A stretch of 55,074 nucleotides of DNA from an uncultured Lachnospiraceae bacterium (GTDB lineage Bacteria; Bacillota; Clostridia; Lachnospirales; Lachnospiraceae). Each line of letters starts with the position of its first letter. Within the stretch, counting starts at the first letter, position 1. The position numbers and the translations under genes were made by a program. Positions 16,125 to 24,803 of the stretch are shown in pieces. The DNA lies in assembly GCA_910588215.1 (NCBI GenBank), contig CAJUQJ010000004.1, positions 119,939 to 175,012 of the forward strand, given 5' to 3'. The notes below the pieces were generated by a model. The model was not told the origin of the DNA, ran no database searches, and saw nothing but the letters and a program-made list of their open reading frames with translations.

Positions 16125-17252
16125 ATGAAGAGAAAATTAGCGCTTTTATTAGTAGCAGGTATGACAATGGCATCTCTCGCAGGATGCGGCGGCAATGAAG
16201 CGGCACCGGCAGATGCAGCTCCGGCAGAGGAAGAGGCACCGGCAGAAGAAGAGGCTCCGGCAGAAGAGGAAGCTCCTGCGGAGGAAGAGGCACCGGCAGA
16301 GGATGCAGCAACTGACGAAGAAGCAGCAGCACCGGCAGCAGACGGTGAACTGATCAGAGTAGGTTTTGCACAGGTTGGACACGAGTCAGACTGGCGTGCA
16401 GCGAACACACAGAACTATCAGGACACATTCTCTGAGGCAAACGGTTATGAGTTATCTTTCGTTGACGCTGACAACGACAATGCAGTACAGTTAGAGGCAG
16501 TTCGTACTTTCATCCAGCAGGAGATGGATTACATCTGCATCGCTCCGATCGAGACAGCAGGTTGGGACACAGTTCTTCAGGAGGCTCAGGACGCAGGTAT
16601 TCCTGTACTGATCGTTGACCGTTCCGTAGACGCTGATGCATCTTTGTATGAGACACAGATTGGCTGCGACATGGTTGCTGAAGGTGAGATGGCTGGTAAC
16701 TGGCTGGCTGAGTACCTGAACGGCGAAGCTGCTAACATCCTTGTGATCGAAGGTTCTGTAGGCGCATCCGCAACACTGGGACGTACAGAAGGTTTCAACA
16801 ACATCGCAGGACAGCACAGCGAGTGGACGATCCTTGATTCTCAGTCCGGTGACTTTACACAGGCAGGCGGACAGGAAGTTATGGAGTCCTTCATCAAATC
16901 TTACAGCGATTTCAACGTAGTAGTATGCCAGAACGATAACGAAGCATACGGTGCAATGGACGCTATGGATGCAGCAGGCATCACATACGGTGTTGACGGT
17001 GATGTGATCATCATCTCCTTCGACGCTACACACGACGGATTACAGTATACTTTAGACGGCAAGATCAACTGCAACGTAGAGTGTAACCCTCTGCAGGCTG
17101 AGTTCGCAGCAGAAGTTATCCAGAAGCTGCAGGCTGGCGAAGCGATCGACGCGCAGACAGTCGTTATTGACGAGGCTTTCGTAGCACCTGGTATCGAGTC
17201 TCAGTATGCAACAACGATGACCCAGGAAGTTCTGGATGGCCGCGCATACTAA
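16125..17252 (+). CDS. Sugar ABC transporter substrate-binding lipoprotein (YtfQ-like)
   Basis: This is the extracellular receptor of a CUT2-type importer. The 375-residue product has a lipoprotein signal ending in LAGC (Cys21). A very acidic linker follows, made of about four EEEAPA units (an 18-bp tandem repeat in DNA). Then comes a type I binding fold: LIRVGFAQVGHESDWRAANT ... DYICIAPIETAGWDTVLQEA ... IPVLIVDRSVDA ... VVCQNDNEAYGAM ... VIIISFDATHDGL. It resembles YtfQ and other pentose/galactofuranose receptors; the exact sugar is not certain. Strongly biased codon use suggests high expression. A promoter lies at 16027-16055, and a leaky terminator downstream would let it be made in excess over the permease genes. 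Confidence 0.92.
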   Translation: MKRKLALLLVAGMTMASLAGCGGNEAAPADAAPAEEEAPAEEEAPAEEEAPAEEEAPAEDAATDEEAAAPAADGELIRVGFAQVGHESDWRAANTQNYQDTFSEANGYELSFVDADNDNAVQLEAVRTFIQQEMDYICIAPIETAGWDTVLQEAQDAGIPVLIVDRSVDADASLYETQIGCDMVAEGEMAGNWLAEYLNGEAANILVIEGSVGASATLGRTEGFNNIAGQHSEWTILDSQSGDFTQAGGQEVMESFIKSYSDFNVVVCQNDNEAYGAMDAMDAAGITYGVDGDVIIISFDATHDGLQYTLDGKINCNVECNPLQAEFAAEVIQKLQAGEAIDAQTVVIDEAFVAPGIESQYATTMTQEVLDGRAY

Positions 17253-17289
17253 GAACAGTATTTGAACGAACAACATAAGAATAGAATAG

Positions 17290-17320
17290 GGAGAGAAATT
17301 TTATTTCTCTCCTTTTTCTT
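17290..17320 (+). terminator. Terminator/attenuator after the binding-protein gene
   Basis: GGAGAGAAAT and ATTTCTCTCC form a perfect 10-bp stem with a 3-nt loop, followed by TTTTTCTTT. Its place between receptor and ATPase genes fits partial read-through. Confidence 0.85.
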
Positions 17321-17414
17321 TCGCCAAATTTGATGTACAATAGAGAGGTAAAGGACGTATTGTTGGAAAATTACCGGCAATATGACGAGATGTGTGACGG
17401 CAGGAGGTATTTAT

Positions 17415-18938
17415 ATGGACAGTAATATTGCTTTAACGATGCGGGGAATCTGTATGACCTTCCCCGGTGTCAAAGCGCTGGACAATGTGGACTTCACACT
17501 GAGAAAGGGTGAGATCCGTGCGCTGATGGGGGAAAACGGCGCCGGGAAATCGACATTGATCAAGTGCCTGACGGGTGTTAACAAGTTTGAAGCCGGCGAG
17601 ATCCATGTAGCGGGCATCGATGGGCCCATTGTGAACAAGGACACGATGGACGCTCAACATAAGGGAATTTCGACAGTTTATCAGGAAGTCAACCTCTGCC
17701 CCAATCTGTCGGTGGCGGAGAATCTATATATCGGGCGGGAACCCCTGACGAAGATCGGGACGGTCAACCGCCGTAAGATGAATCAGATGGCAGCGCAGCT
17801 GATGAAGGACCTGGATCTGGATATCGAGGTGACCAGGAACCTGGAAGAGTATTCGCTGGCTCTGCAGCAGATGATCGCTATCGCCCGTGCCGTGGATATG
17901 GAGAGTAAGGTTCTGATCTTGGATGAGCCTACTTCATCGTTGGATGATAACGAGGTGGAGAAGCTGTTCCATATGATGAAGCGGCTTAAGGGGCAGGGTG
18001 TCGGGATCGTGTTCGTAACTCATTTCCTGGAGCAGGTGTATGCGGTGTGCGACGGTATCACGGTGCTTCGGAACGGCACGCTGGTAGGCGAGTATACGGT
18101 GGAGGAACTGCCGAGAGTCAAGCTGGTGGCGGCTATGATGGGTAAGGACTTCGACGATCTGGCCAGCATCAAACCGGAGGGCAGCATGGACTTTACCAAT
18201 GTTCCGCTGGAGATTGATGCCAAGGGATTGAGCCATGCGGGTACCATCAAGCCTTTTGATCTGGAGATACATAAGGGTGAAGTGGTGGGACTCACCGGCC
18301 TTCTGGGAAGCGGTAGAAGCGAACTGGCACGGGCCATTTACGGTGCCGACAGGGCACAGACAGGAACCCTTAAGGTAAACGGCAAGGAAGAGAAGATCAA
18401 GAGTCCTATCGATGCCATGAACCTGGGGATGGGCCTTCTGCCGGATGACAGAAAGGCGGAAGGAATCATCGGCGATCTGTCGGTGCGGGAGAATATCATT
18501 CTGGCGATGCAGGCGAAGCTGGGAATCTTCAAGAAGATTCCGATGGCGAAGCAGATTGAGATCGCCGATCAGTACATAGAACTGCTGCAGATCAAGACAG
18601 CCAGCAGAGAGACGTTGATCAAACGTCTGTCGGGCGGCAATCAGCAGAAGGTGATCCTGGCCAGATGGCTTGCCACAAACCCGGATTTTCTGATTCTGGA
18701 CGAACCGACACGCGGTATCGATATCGGTACCAAGACAGAGATACAGAAGCTGGTGATCAAGCTGGCCCAGGAAGGTAAGAGTCTGATCTTCATCTCGTCG
18801 GAGATTGAAGAGATGCTGCGTACCTGCAATCGGATGGCGGTCCTGCGGGACGGCGCCAAGGTGGGAGAGATCAGCGGCGATGAGATGACACAGGAAGGCG
18901 TAATGCACGCCATTGCAGGAGGTGTGGCACATGAGTAA
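17415..18938 (+). CDS. Sugar ABC transporter ATP-binding protein (two NBDs, RbsA/MglA/YtfR type)
   Basis: This cytosolic ATPase powers the CUT2 importer. The 507-residue protein has two fused nucleotide-binding domains. The first has Walker A GENGAGKS (about 39-46), signature region LEEYSLALQQMIAIARA and Walker B VLILDEPTSS. The second has a degenerate Walker A (GLLGSGRSE), signature LSGGNQQKVILARWLA and FLILDEPTRGIDI, as is normal for this family. AGGAGG 7 nt before the ATG at 17415 sets the start; the frame open from 17382 is longer. Its stop overlaps the next permease start by 8 bp. Confidence 0.95.
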   Translation: MDSNIALTMRGICMTFPGVKALDNVDFTLRKGEIRALMGENGAGKSTLIKCLTGVNKFEAGEIHVAGIDGPIVNKDTMDAQHKGISTVYQEVNLCPNLSVAENLYIGREPLTKIGTVNRRKMNQMAAQLMKDLDLDIEVTRNLEEYSLALQQMIAIARAVDMESKVLILDEPTSSLDDNEVEKLFHMMKRLKGQGVGIVFVTHFLEQVYAVCDGITVLRNGTLVGEYTVEELPRVKLVAAMMGKDFDDLASIKPEGSMDFTNVPLEIDAKGLSHAGTIKPFDLEIHKGEVVGLTGLLGSGRSELARAIYGADRAQTGTLKVNGKEEKIKSPIDAMNLGMGLLPDDRKAEGIIGDLSVRENIILAMQAKLGIFKKIPMAKQIEIADQYIELLQIKTASRETLIKRLSGGNQQKVILARWLATNPDFLILDEPTRGIDIGTKTEIQKLVIKLAQEGKSLIFISSEIEEMLRTCNRMAVLRDGAKVGEISGDEMTQEGVMHAIAGGVAHE

Positions 18939-20004
18939 GATAAAGAAAATAACAAAGATGCAGTTATTCCTGCCTATTTTCAGTATGCTTTTGGTCATGT
19001 TCGTTAACGTGATCTATGATATCGCAAGCGGGAACGCTCCGTTCTCCTTCTTCGCGATCAGCACACAGTTGACTTCTTCGGGTAATACGATTCTCTACGG
19101 CCGTCTGATCGATATTTTGAACCGTGGCAGCGAGGTTGCTATTTTGGCCATCGGCATGACGCTGGTCGTATCGGCCTCCGCCGGAACGGATATATCGGTC
19201 GGTTCCGTGATGAGTCTGTCAGGCGGTATGTGTTGTATGCTGCTGGCAGGTTACGGCGTGACCAACGTGTCCGAGTATGCGAGTCCGCTCTGGGTCGGCA
19301 TTGGCGCCGGCATTCTGGTGGCGGTTGTCTGCGGCCTGTTCAACGGGTTTCTGGTGGCTTACCTGAATATCCAGCCCATGGTGGCGACTCTGATCCTCTG
19401 GTCTGCTGGACGGGCGATCGGCCTGCTGCTCTGCAACAGCGCTATCGTGTATGTGCGTGTTCCTTCTTTCCAGTTCTTTGGTTCCTATATCGGATTTCTG
19501 CCGACGCCGATCCTGATCGCGGCGATCTGCGTTCTGATCATGTCGCTGATCTTGAAATTTACGGCGCTGGGGACTTTTGTACAGAGTGTGGGTATCAATA
19601 AGAAGGCAGCCAGGATCTCCGGTTTTAACTCTGCCAAGATCATTCTGATGTGCTATGCGATCTGTGGTCTGTGTGCGGGTATCGCGGGTATTACCGCTAC
19701 TTCCCGTATCTATTCCGCTGACACGAACAATATCGGACTCAATATGGAAATGGATGCCATCCTGGCAGTGGCGCTGGGCGGCAACAGCCTGGGCGGCGGC
19801 AAATTCAATCTGGCCGGTTCCATCATCGGCGCTTATACCATTCAGGCGATCACCACCACACTGTATGCGCTGGGTGTTTCCTCCGCACAGGCGCCTGTAT
19901 TCAAGGCGATCGTGGTCATCCTGATCGTAGTCATTCAGTCTGAGCCGGTGAAAGAGTTCTTTAAGAAACTGTCTGCCAATAAGACAGCTGCAAAGGAGGC
20001 GTAG
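18931..20004 (+). CDS. Sugar ABC transporter permease (CUT2, YtfT-like)
   Basis: Integral membrane permease with about eight to ten hydrophobic segments in 357 residues. The BPD_transp_2 family landmarks are AILAIGMTLVVSASAGTDISVGSVMSLSG near the N-terminus and EMDAILAVALGGNSLGGGKFNLAGSIIGA near the C-terminus. AGGAGG at 18918 precedes the ATG at 18931, which overlaps the ATPase gene end. The open frame upstream (18913) is inside that gene. It would pair with the next permease to form the channel. Confidence 0.93.
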   Translation: MSKIKKITKMQLFLPIFSMLLVMFVNVIYDIASGNAPFSFFAISTQLTSSGNTILYGRLIDILNRGSEVAILAIGMTLVVSASAGTDISVGSVMSLSGGMCCMLLAGYGVTNVSEYASPLWVGIGAGILVAVVCGLFNGFLVAYLNIQPMVATLILWSAGRAIGLLLCNSAIVYVRVPSFQFFGSYIGFLPTPILIAAICVLIMSLILKFTALGTFVQSVGINKKAARISGFNSAKIILMCYAICGLCAGIAGITATSRIYSADTNNIGLNMEMDAILAVALGGNSLGGGKFNLAGSIIGAYTIQAITTTLYALGVSSAQAPVFKAIVVILIVVIQSEPVKEFFKKLSANKTAAKEA

Positions 20005-20007
20005 AAG

Positions 20008-21033
20008 ATGAAGAAATTAAAGATCAATGGCAACAGCCTTTTGTTGGTGATCACCATTGCGCTGTTTGTAGTGATGTATGCGGCAGGCTGCATCGTCTAT
20101 GCAGACAAGGGATTTACCCATCTGCAGACATTCTTGAATGTACTGATCAATAATGCGGGACTTCTATGTGTGGCCTGCGGTACGACCTGTGTCATGCTCA
20201 CGGGCGGTATTGATATCTCCGTAGGATCCGTGGTGGCCATGGACTGTATGCTGCTGGCAGTGGGTATGGAGGAATGGGGCATGAAAAGCCCGGTGCTGAT
20301 GGTTCTTGTACTGCTGATTGGCATTGTGTTCGGGGCCGTGCAGGGTTTTTGCATCGCCTATCTGGACATCCAGCCGTTTATTGTATCCATGGCGGGCCTG
20401 TTCTTTGCCAGAGGCATGACGGCAGTGATCTGTACGGATCAGGTGAGTATCGTGACGGATCAGCTTTTTGTAAAGCTGTCCAACACGAAGATCAATATTC
20501 CTTTCGGAATCGGTGCTTATACGAACAGAAAAGGTGTGCTGCAGATCCCATACGTCCGTGTGAGTGTGCTTGTGGCGTTGCTGATCGTTATCCTGGTATT
20601 CCTGATGCTCAAATACACCAAGTTTGGCAGGAGCATCTATGCGGTGGGCGGCAACAGCCAGTCCGCGACCCTGATGGGCCTTGACGTGCGTAAGACAAAG
20701 CTGAAGACCTATGTGCTGGGAAGCTTCCTGGCATCCATCGGCGGCATCTGTTACTGTCTGAATACTATGAGTGGCACCACCACACAGGCTACCGGTCTGG
20801 AGATGGATGCGATCTCATCGGCGGTCATTGGCGGCACCCTGCTGACAGGCGGTGTGGGTAATGTGGTCGGTACCCTGTTCGGCGTTATGATCAACGGTAC
20901 GATCTCTACGCTGGTGAAGTCAAACGGTAAGCTGGTCAGCTCCTGGGCAAATATCGTGACTGCTATCCTGCTGTGCTTCTTTATCGTGCTGCAGGCGGTG
21001 CTGGCGAATATTAAGGAGAGAAAGAAAGCATAA
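20008..21033 (+). CDS. Sugar ABC transporter permease (CUT2, YjfF-like)
   Basis: Second permease subunit, 341 residues and strongly hydrophobic. It carries CGTTCVMLTGGIDISVGSVVAMDCMLLA and the C-terminal EMDAISSAVIGGTLLTGGVGNVVGTLFGVMI motif of the family. The ATG lies 4 nt after the previous stop, with AAAGGAGG upstream. The order receptor, double ATPase, permease, permease is that of the ytfQRT-yjfF importers. A strong terminator follows the gene. Confidence 0.93.
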   Translation: MKKLKINGNSLLLVITIALFVVMYAAGCIVYADKGFTHLQTFLNVLINNAGLLCVACGTTCVMLTGGIDISVGSVVAMDCMLLAVGMEEWGMKSPVLMVLVLLIGIVFGAVQGFCIAYLDIQPFIVSMAGLFFARGMTAVICTDQVSIVTDQLFVKLSNTKINIPFGIGAYTNRKGVLQIPYVRVSVLVALLIVILVFLMLKYTKFGRSIYAVGGNSQSATLMGLDVRKTKLKTYVLGSFLASIGGICYCLNTMSGTTTQATGLEMDAISSAVIGGTLLTGGVGNVVGTLFGVMINGTISTLVKSNGKLVSSWANIVTAILLCFFIVLQAVLANIKERKKA

Positions 21034-21061
21034 AGATTGACAGCTTTGAAGCTGTAAGACG

Positions 21062-21097
21062 GCGGAGGTGCGTGCAGGAGTGCGCGCCTCTGCTTTT
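21062..21097 (+). terminator. Terminator of the importer operon
   Basis: GCGGAGGTGCGTGC pairs with GTGCGCGCCTCTGC (several G-U pairs) around a 4-nt loop and is followed by TTTT, 28 bp after the last permease stop. Confidence 0.75.
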
Positions 21098-21116
21098 GTG
21101 GCAGGAGAAGGTAAAG

Positions 21117-21145
21117 TTGTCTCATGGCAGGATATGTAGTATAGT
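21117..21145 (+). promoter_or_regulatory. Promoter of the FGGY kinase-araD genes
   Basis: TTGTCT (21117-21122), a 17-nt spacer and TATAGT (21140-21145). The predicted start of transcription, near 21152, lies a few bases before MITE copy B, which would then form the 5' leader. Confidence 0.65.
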
Positions 21146-21157
21146 ATAAATAAAGTT

Positions 21158-21351
21158 CACCTGTGCGGTTGGACGCTCCAAGGAGCATCCAACCCGACTT
21201 CCACATTCACAAAACCCGCGCTTACGCGCTTTTGCGTCTGCTTGCGCATCCGCATTTTGCTCATTTGGAAGTGGGTTGCTAATCCAATGCCTTGCCTGCA
21301 TTGCCATATATGGCATGCAGACTGGTCATTGGATTGCAACCGCACAGGTGG
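21158..21351. repeat. MITE-like palindromic repeat, copy B (194 bp)
   Basis: Ends are CACCTGTGCGGTTG and CAACCGCACAGGTGG. Its reverse complement aligns over its full length with copy A (2974-3168), with scattered changes, and it contains the same inner hairpin around GCCATATATGGC. Flanks AATAAAGTT (21149-21157) and AATAAATTT (21352-21360) match at eight of nine bases, which looks like a target-site duplication. It lies between the kinase promoter and its ribosome site. Confidence 0.88.
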
Positions 21352-21380
21352 AATAAATTTATCAAAAACGGAGGTATGAT

Positions 21381-22970
21381 ATGGGAGCAAAAGAGTGTAT
21401 TGCCAGTGGTAAGGCAGTTCTGGGTATTGAATTCGGATCGACCAGGATCAAGGCGGTACTGGTAGATGAGAAGAACCAGCCCATCGCGTCGGGAGCGCAT
21501 GACTGGGAGAACAGGTTGGAGAATGGCATCTGGACTTATAGTTTGGAGGATATCTGGACGGGGCTGCAGGACTGCTATCGGAAGCTGACGGAGGATGTGC
21601 AGGCGCAGTACGGCGAGAAGCTGACGAGGCTGGGGGCGATCGGTTTCAGTGCCATGATGCACGGTTATATGGCATTTAACGACAAGGACGAGTTGATGGT
21701 ACCCTTCCGCACTTGGAGGAATACGATCACCGAGGAGGCTTCCGGGAAGTTGACGGAGCTGTTTCAGTATCATATTCCTCAGAGATGGACGATCGCACAT
21801 CTCTATCAGGCAATCCTGAATGGTGAAGAACATGTGGCGGATCTGAAATTCGTGATCACGCTGGCAGGATATATTCACTGGAGATTGACCGGTGAGAAGG
21901 TGGTCGGTGTGGGTGAGGCATCCGGGATGTTCCCTATCGATATTGCTACCGGACAGTTTAACGCGAGGATGATGGAGCAGTTTAACGACGCGGTGGCCGA
22001 GAAGGGCTATGCGTGGAAGGTGCAGGAAGTTCTGCCGGCAGTCCATACGGCGGGACAGCAGGCCGGCGTGCTGACAGCAGAAGGCGTGAAACTGCTTGAT
22101 CCTACGGGAACGCTGGAGGCAGGGGTGCCCGTATGTCCGGCGGAAGGTGATGCCGGGACGGGTATGGCGGCTACCAACAGTGTGGCCCAAAGAACCGGTA
22201 ACGTGTCTGCCGGCACCAGCGTGTTCGGCATGATCGTGCTGGAGAAGGAGCTGTCGAAGGTCTATGACGCCATCGATCTGGTGACTACACCGGACGGCAG
22301 CCTGGTGGCTATGGTACATTGTAATAACTGTACTTCGGATCTGAATGCCTGGGTGAACCTTTTCAAAGAGTATTCCGAGCTGATGGGCCAGAAGGTGGAT
22401 ATGAACGAACTGTACGGCAATCTCTATCGCAAGGCATTGGAGGGGGATGACGACTGCGGCGGCCTGCTGGCGTACAATTATTTCTCCGGTGAACATGTGA
22501 CCGGCTTTAACGAAGGCCGTCCGCTGTTCGTGCGTACACCGGATGCGAAATTTAATCTGGCGAACTTTATGAGGGTACATCTGTTTACTTCACTGGGTGC
22601 GCTGAAGACCGGTTTTGACATCCTGTTCCGGGAAGAGGAAGTACAGGTGGACGAGATCCTGGGCCACGGCGGCCTCTTCAAGACCAAGGGTGTGGGACAG
22701 AGCATTCTGGCAGCGGCGATGAATGCGCCGGTGAGCGTGATGGAGACGGCTGGAGAAGGCGGCGCGTGGGGTATCGCACTGCTGGCTTCCTATATGGTCA
22801 ATAAAGAGGCGGATGAGAGCCTGGCACAGTTCCTTGACAGCAAGGTGTTTGCCGGCCAGAAGGGCGAGAAGCTGGATCCGGTGGAGAAGGATGTTACAGG
22901 GTTTGATACCTTTATGAAGCGCTACAGCGCAGGGCTTGCGGTTGAGAGGGCGGCCGTAGAGAACATCTAA
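21381..22970 (+). CDS. FGGY-family pentulose kinase (probable L-ribulokinase of clostridial type)
   Basis: A sugar kinase of 529 residues. The ATPase/actin-fold phosphate loops are visible: VLGIEFGSTRIKAVLVDE (phosphate 1, about 10-27), RTGNVSAGTSVFGMIV (phosphate 2) and AGEGGAWGIALL near the C-terminus. It differs from the Enterobacterial AraB style and belongs to the clostridial FGGY group often labelled xylulokinase or ATPase. Next to araD and an AraR-like regulator, phosphorylation of L-ribulose is the best guess; xylulose is the alternative. AGGAGG-like GGAGG lies before the ATG at 21381. araD follows 78 bp later, probably in the same transcript. Confidence 0.85.
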   Translation: MGAKECIASGKAVLGIEFGSTRIKAVLVDEKNQPIASGAHDWENRLENGIWTYSLEDIWTGLQDCYRKLTEDVQAQYGEKLTRLGAIGFSAMMHGYMAFNDKDELMVPFRTWRNTITEEASGKLTELFQYHIPQRWTIAHLYQAILNGEEHVADLKFVITLAGYIHWRLTGEKVVGVGEASGMFPIDIATGQFNARMMEQFNDAVAEKGYAWKVQEVLPAVHTAGQQAGVLTAEGVKLLDPTGTLEAGVPVCPAEGDAGTGMAATNSVAQRTGNVSAGTSVFGMIVLEKELSKVYDAIDLVTTPDGSLVAMVHCNNCTSDLNAWVNLFKEYSELMGQKVDMNELYGNLYRKALEGDDDCGGLLAYNYFSGEHVTGFNEGRPLFVRTPDAKFNLANFMRVHLFTSLGALKTGFDILFREEEVQVDEILGHGGLFKTKGVGQSILAAAMNAPVSVMETAGEGGAWGIALLASYMVNKEADESLAQFLDSKVFAGQKGEKLDPVEKDVTGFDTFMKRYSAGLAVERAAVENI

Positions 22971-23048
22971 GATGTGGAAGCTGCGGATCTTACGGAGTAG
23001 GAACAGATTTCGAGAGTCTATTTAAGAGAGAAAGGTGTGACGGATAAG

Positions 23049-23747
23049 ATGTTAGAAGAATTAAAGCAAAGGGTTTATGAAGCGAATATGCTTCTGCCCA
23101 AATATGGACTGGTCACGTTTACCTGGGGCAATGTCAGTGAGATTGACAGGGAGAGTGGTATTTTTGCGATCAAGCCCAGCGGCGTGGACTATGACAAGCT
23201 GACACCGGAAGATATGGTACTGGTGGATCTGGAGGGCAACAAAGTGGAGGGTAAGTATAATCCCTCATCCGATACGGCCACTCATGTGGAGTTGTATAAG
23301 GCGTGGCAGGAGATTGGTGGTGTGGTACATACGCATTCTTCCTATGCGACAAGCTGGGCGCAGGCAGGACGCAGCATTCCCTGTTACGGAACGACCCATG
23401 CGGACTATTTTTACGGGGAGATTCCCTGCTTAAGATGTCTGAATGCAGAGGAGATCGAGGCGGCCTATGAGAAGAATACGGGACTTTTGATCGTCAGTGA
23501 GTTTGCGCGGCTGGGCAAGGATCCGGCAGCGGTTCCGGCAGTTCTGTGCAAGAATCATGGACCGTTTGCATGGGGTAAAGATGCCCACGAGGCAGTGCAC
23601 AACGCAGTAGTCCTGGAGGAAGTTGCCAAAATGGCATATCGTGCGGAGACGATCGAGGCTAGAATCCAGCCGGCGCCTCAGGAACTGCAGGATAAGCATT
23701 ATTACAGAAAGCATGGCGCGAATGCCTATTACGGGCAGGGCAGATAA
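23049..23747 (+). CDS. araD: L-ribulose-5-phosphate 4-epimerase
   Basis: AraD converts L-ribulose-5-phosphate to D-xylulose-5-phosphate. The 232-residue class II aldolase-fold protein has KYGLVTFTWGNVSEIDRESG, IKPSGVDYDKLTPEDMV, SSDTATHVELYKAW, the metal-binding GVVHTHSSYATSWAQAG and YGTTHADYFYGE, and CKNHGPFAWGKDA. It matches the known family closely throughout. A GTG at 23037 would add MTDK, but the ribosome site is only one base away from it. The ATG at 23049 gives MLEELKQRV, the usual AraD start. It links the kinase to the transketolase and rpe genes downstream. Confidence 0.95.
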   Translation: MLEELKQRVYEANMLLPKYGLVTFTWGNVSEIDRESGIFAIKPSGVDYDKLTPEDMVLVDLEGNKVEGKYNPSSDTATHVELYKAWQEIGGVVHTHSSYATSWAQAGRSIPCYGTTHADYFYGEIPCLRCLNAEEIEAAYEKNTGLLIVSEFARLGKDPAAVPAVLCKNHGPFAWGKDAHEAVHNAVVLEEVAKMAYRAETIEARIQPAPQELQDKHYYRKHGANAYYGQGR

Positions 23748-23963
23748 GTGGCAGTTAAACAAAATAGTGCAAGAATCGTATGGTGAGTTATCAATATTTG
23801 TGGTATAATACTGATTAAATTGTATGTGGCTTAAGACAATTGTCTGACGGCTTTAATGATATGATGCCAGGATTGTGGAAGTGCATGGCACGGAACGATC
23901 CGCATGGTATCTTTTGACCGTGGCATCATAACATAACAATCAAAAGGAGGCATGGTTGTAAAG
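23748..23963 (+). promoter_or_regulatory. Structured leader before the transketolase genes
   Basis: A TATAAT box at about 23805 (GTGGTATAAT) suggests a promoter. Next come a perfect palindrome, AGACAATTGTCT (23834-23845), and 10-bp arms TATGATGCCA (23860-23869) and TGGCATCATA (23921-23930) that enclose a smaller GTGC-ATG-GCAC hairpin. AGGAGG follows at 23945-23950. No known riboswitch pattern is recognised. Confidence 0.5.
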
Positions 23964-24803
23964 ATGAACAAATTAGAGTTACAGAAAACAGCTAATGAAG
24001 TTCGCAAAGGAATCGTCACCGCAGTACACGGTGCGAAGGCGGGACATCCGGGCGGTTCTTTGTCTGCAGCGGATCTGTTTACATATCTCTATTTCGAGGA
24101 GATGAATGTGGATCCCAAGGATCCGAAGAAGGCGGACAGGGATCGTTTTGTGCTGTCCAAGGGACACACGGCTCCGGGCCTTTACTCTACATTGGCTAAT
24201 AGAGGATATTTCCCGGTGGAGGATCTGCCAACACTGCGTCATCTGGGTTCTTATCTGCAGGGTCATCCTTGCATGCAGGAGACACCTGGTGTGGATATGT
24301 CATCCGGTTCCCTGGGGCAGGGTATTTCTGCGGCGGTAGGTATGGCGCTGGCAGCGAAGATGGATAATAAGGACTACAGAGTTTATACATTGCTTGGCGA
24401 CGGTGAGATCCAGGAGGGCCAGGTGTGGGAGGCTTCCATGTTTGCAGGACACCGTAAGCTGGACAATCTGGTGGTGATCGTAGATAACAACGGTTTGCAG
24501 ATTGACGGTAAAGTTGATGATGTGTGTTCCCCATATCCGATCGACAAGAAGTTCGAGGCATTTAATTTCCATGTGATCAACATTGACGGCAATGATTTTG
24601 ACCAGATAGATGCTGCATTTAAAGAGGCCAGAGCAACCAAAGGCATGCCGACGGCCATTATCTGTAAGACGGTTAAAGGCAAGGGCGTTTCTTTCATGGA
24701 GAACAGCGCAGGCTGGCACGGCAAGGCTCCCAACGATGAGGAGTATGCTGTTGCGATGGCAGATCTTACGAAGATTGGTGAAGAATTAGGAGGTGCAAAC
24801 TAA
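23964..24803 (+). CDS. Transketolase, N-terminal (TPP-binding) subunit
   Basis: Split transketolase, alpha part, 279 residues. It binds thiamine diphosphate and with the next subunit moves two-carbon units in the non-oxidative pentose phosphate pathway. Seen are GHPGGSLSAADL, SKGHTAPGLYSTL, GSLGQGISAAVGMALA and the TPP motif GDGEIQEGQVWEA ending in DNNGLQIDG. An ATG at 23952 is only one base from the AGGAGG; the ATG at 23964 gives the usual MNKLELQKTA start and a more workable though long spacing. It overlaps the C-terminal subunit by one base. Confidence 0.93.
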   Translation: MNKLELQKTANEVRKGIVTAVHGAKAGHPGGSLSAADLFTYLYFEEMNVDPKDPKKADRDRFVLSKGHTAPGLYSTLANRGYFPVEDLPTLRHLGSYLQGHPCMQETPGVDMSSGSLGQGISAAVGMALAAKMDNKDYRVYTLLGDGEIQEGQVWEASMFAGHRKLDNLVVIVDNNGLQIDGKVDDVCSPYPIDKKFEAFNFHVINIDGNDFDQIDAAFKEARATKGMPTAIICKTVKGKGVSFMENSAGWHGKAPNDEEYAVAMADLTKIGEELGGAN

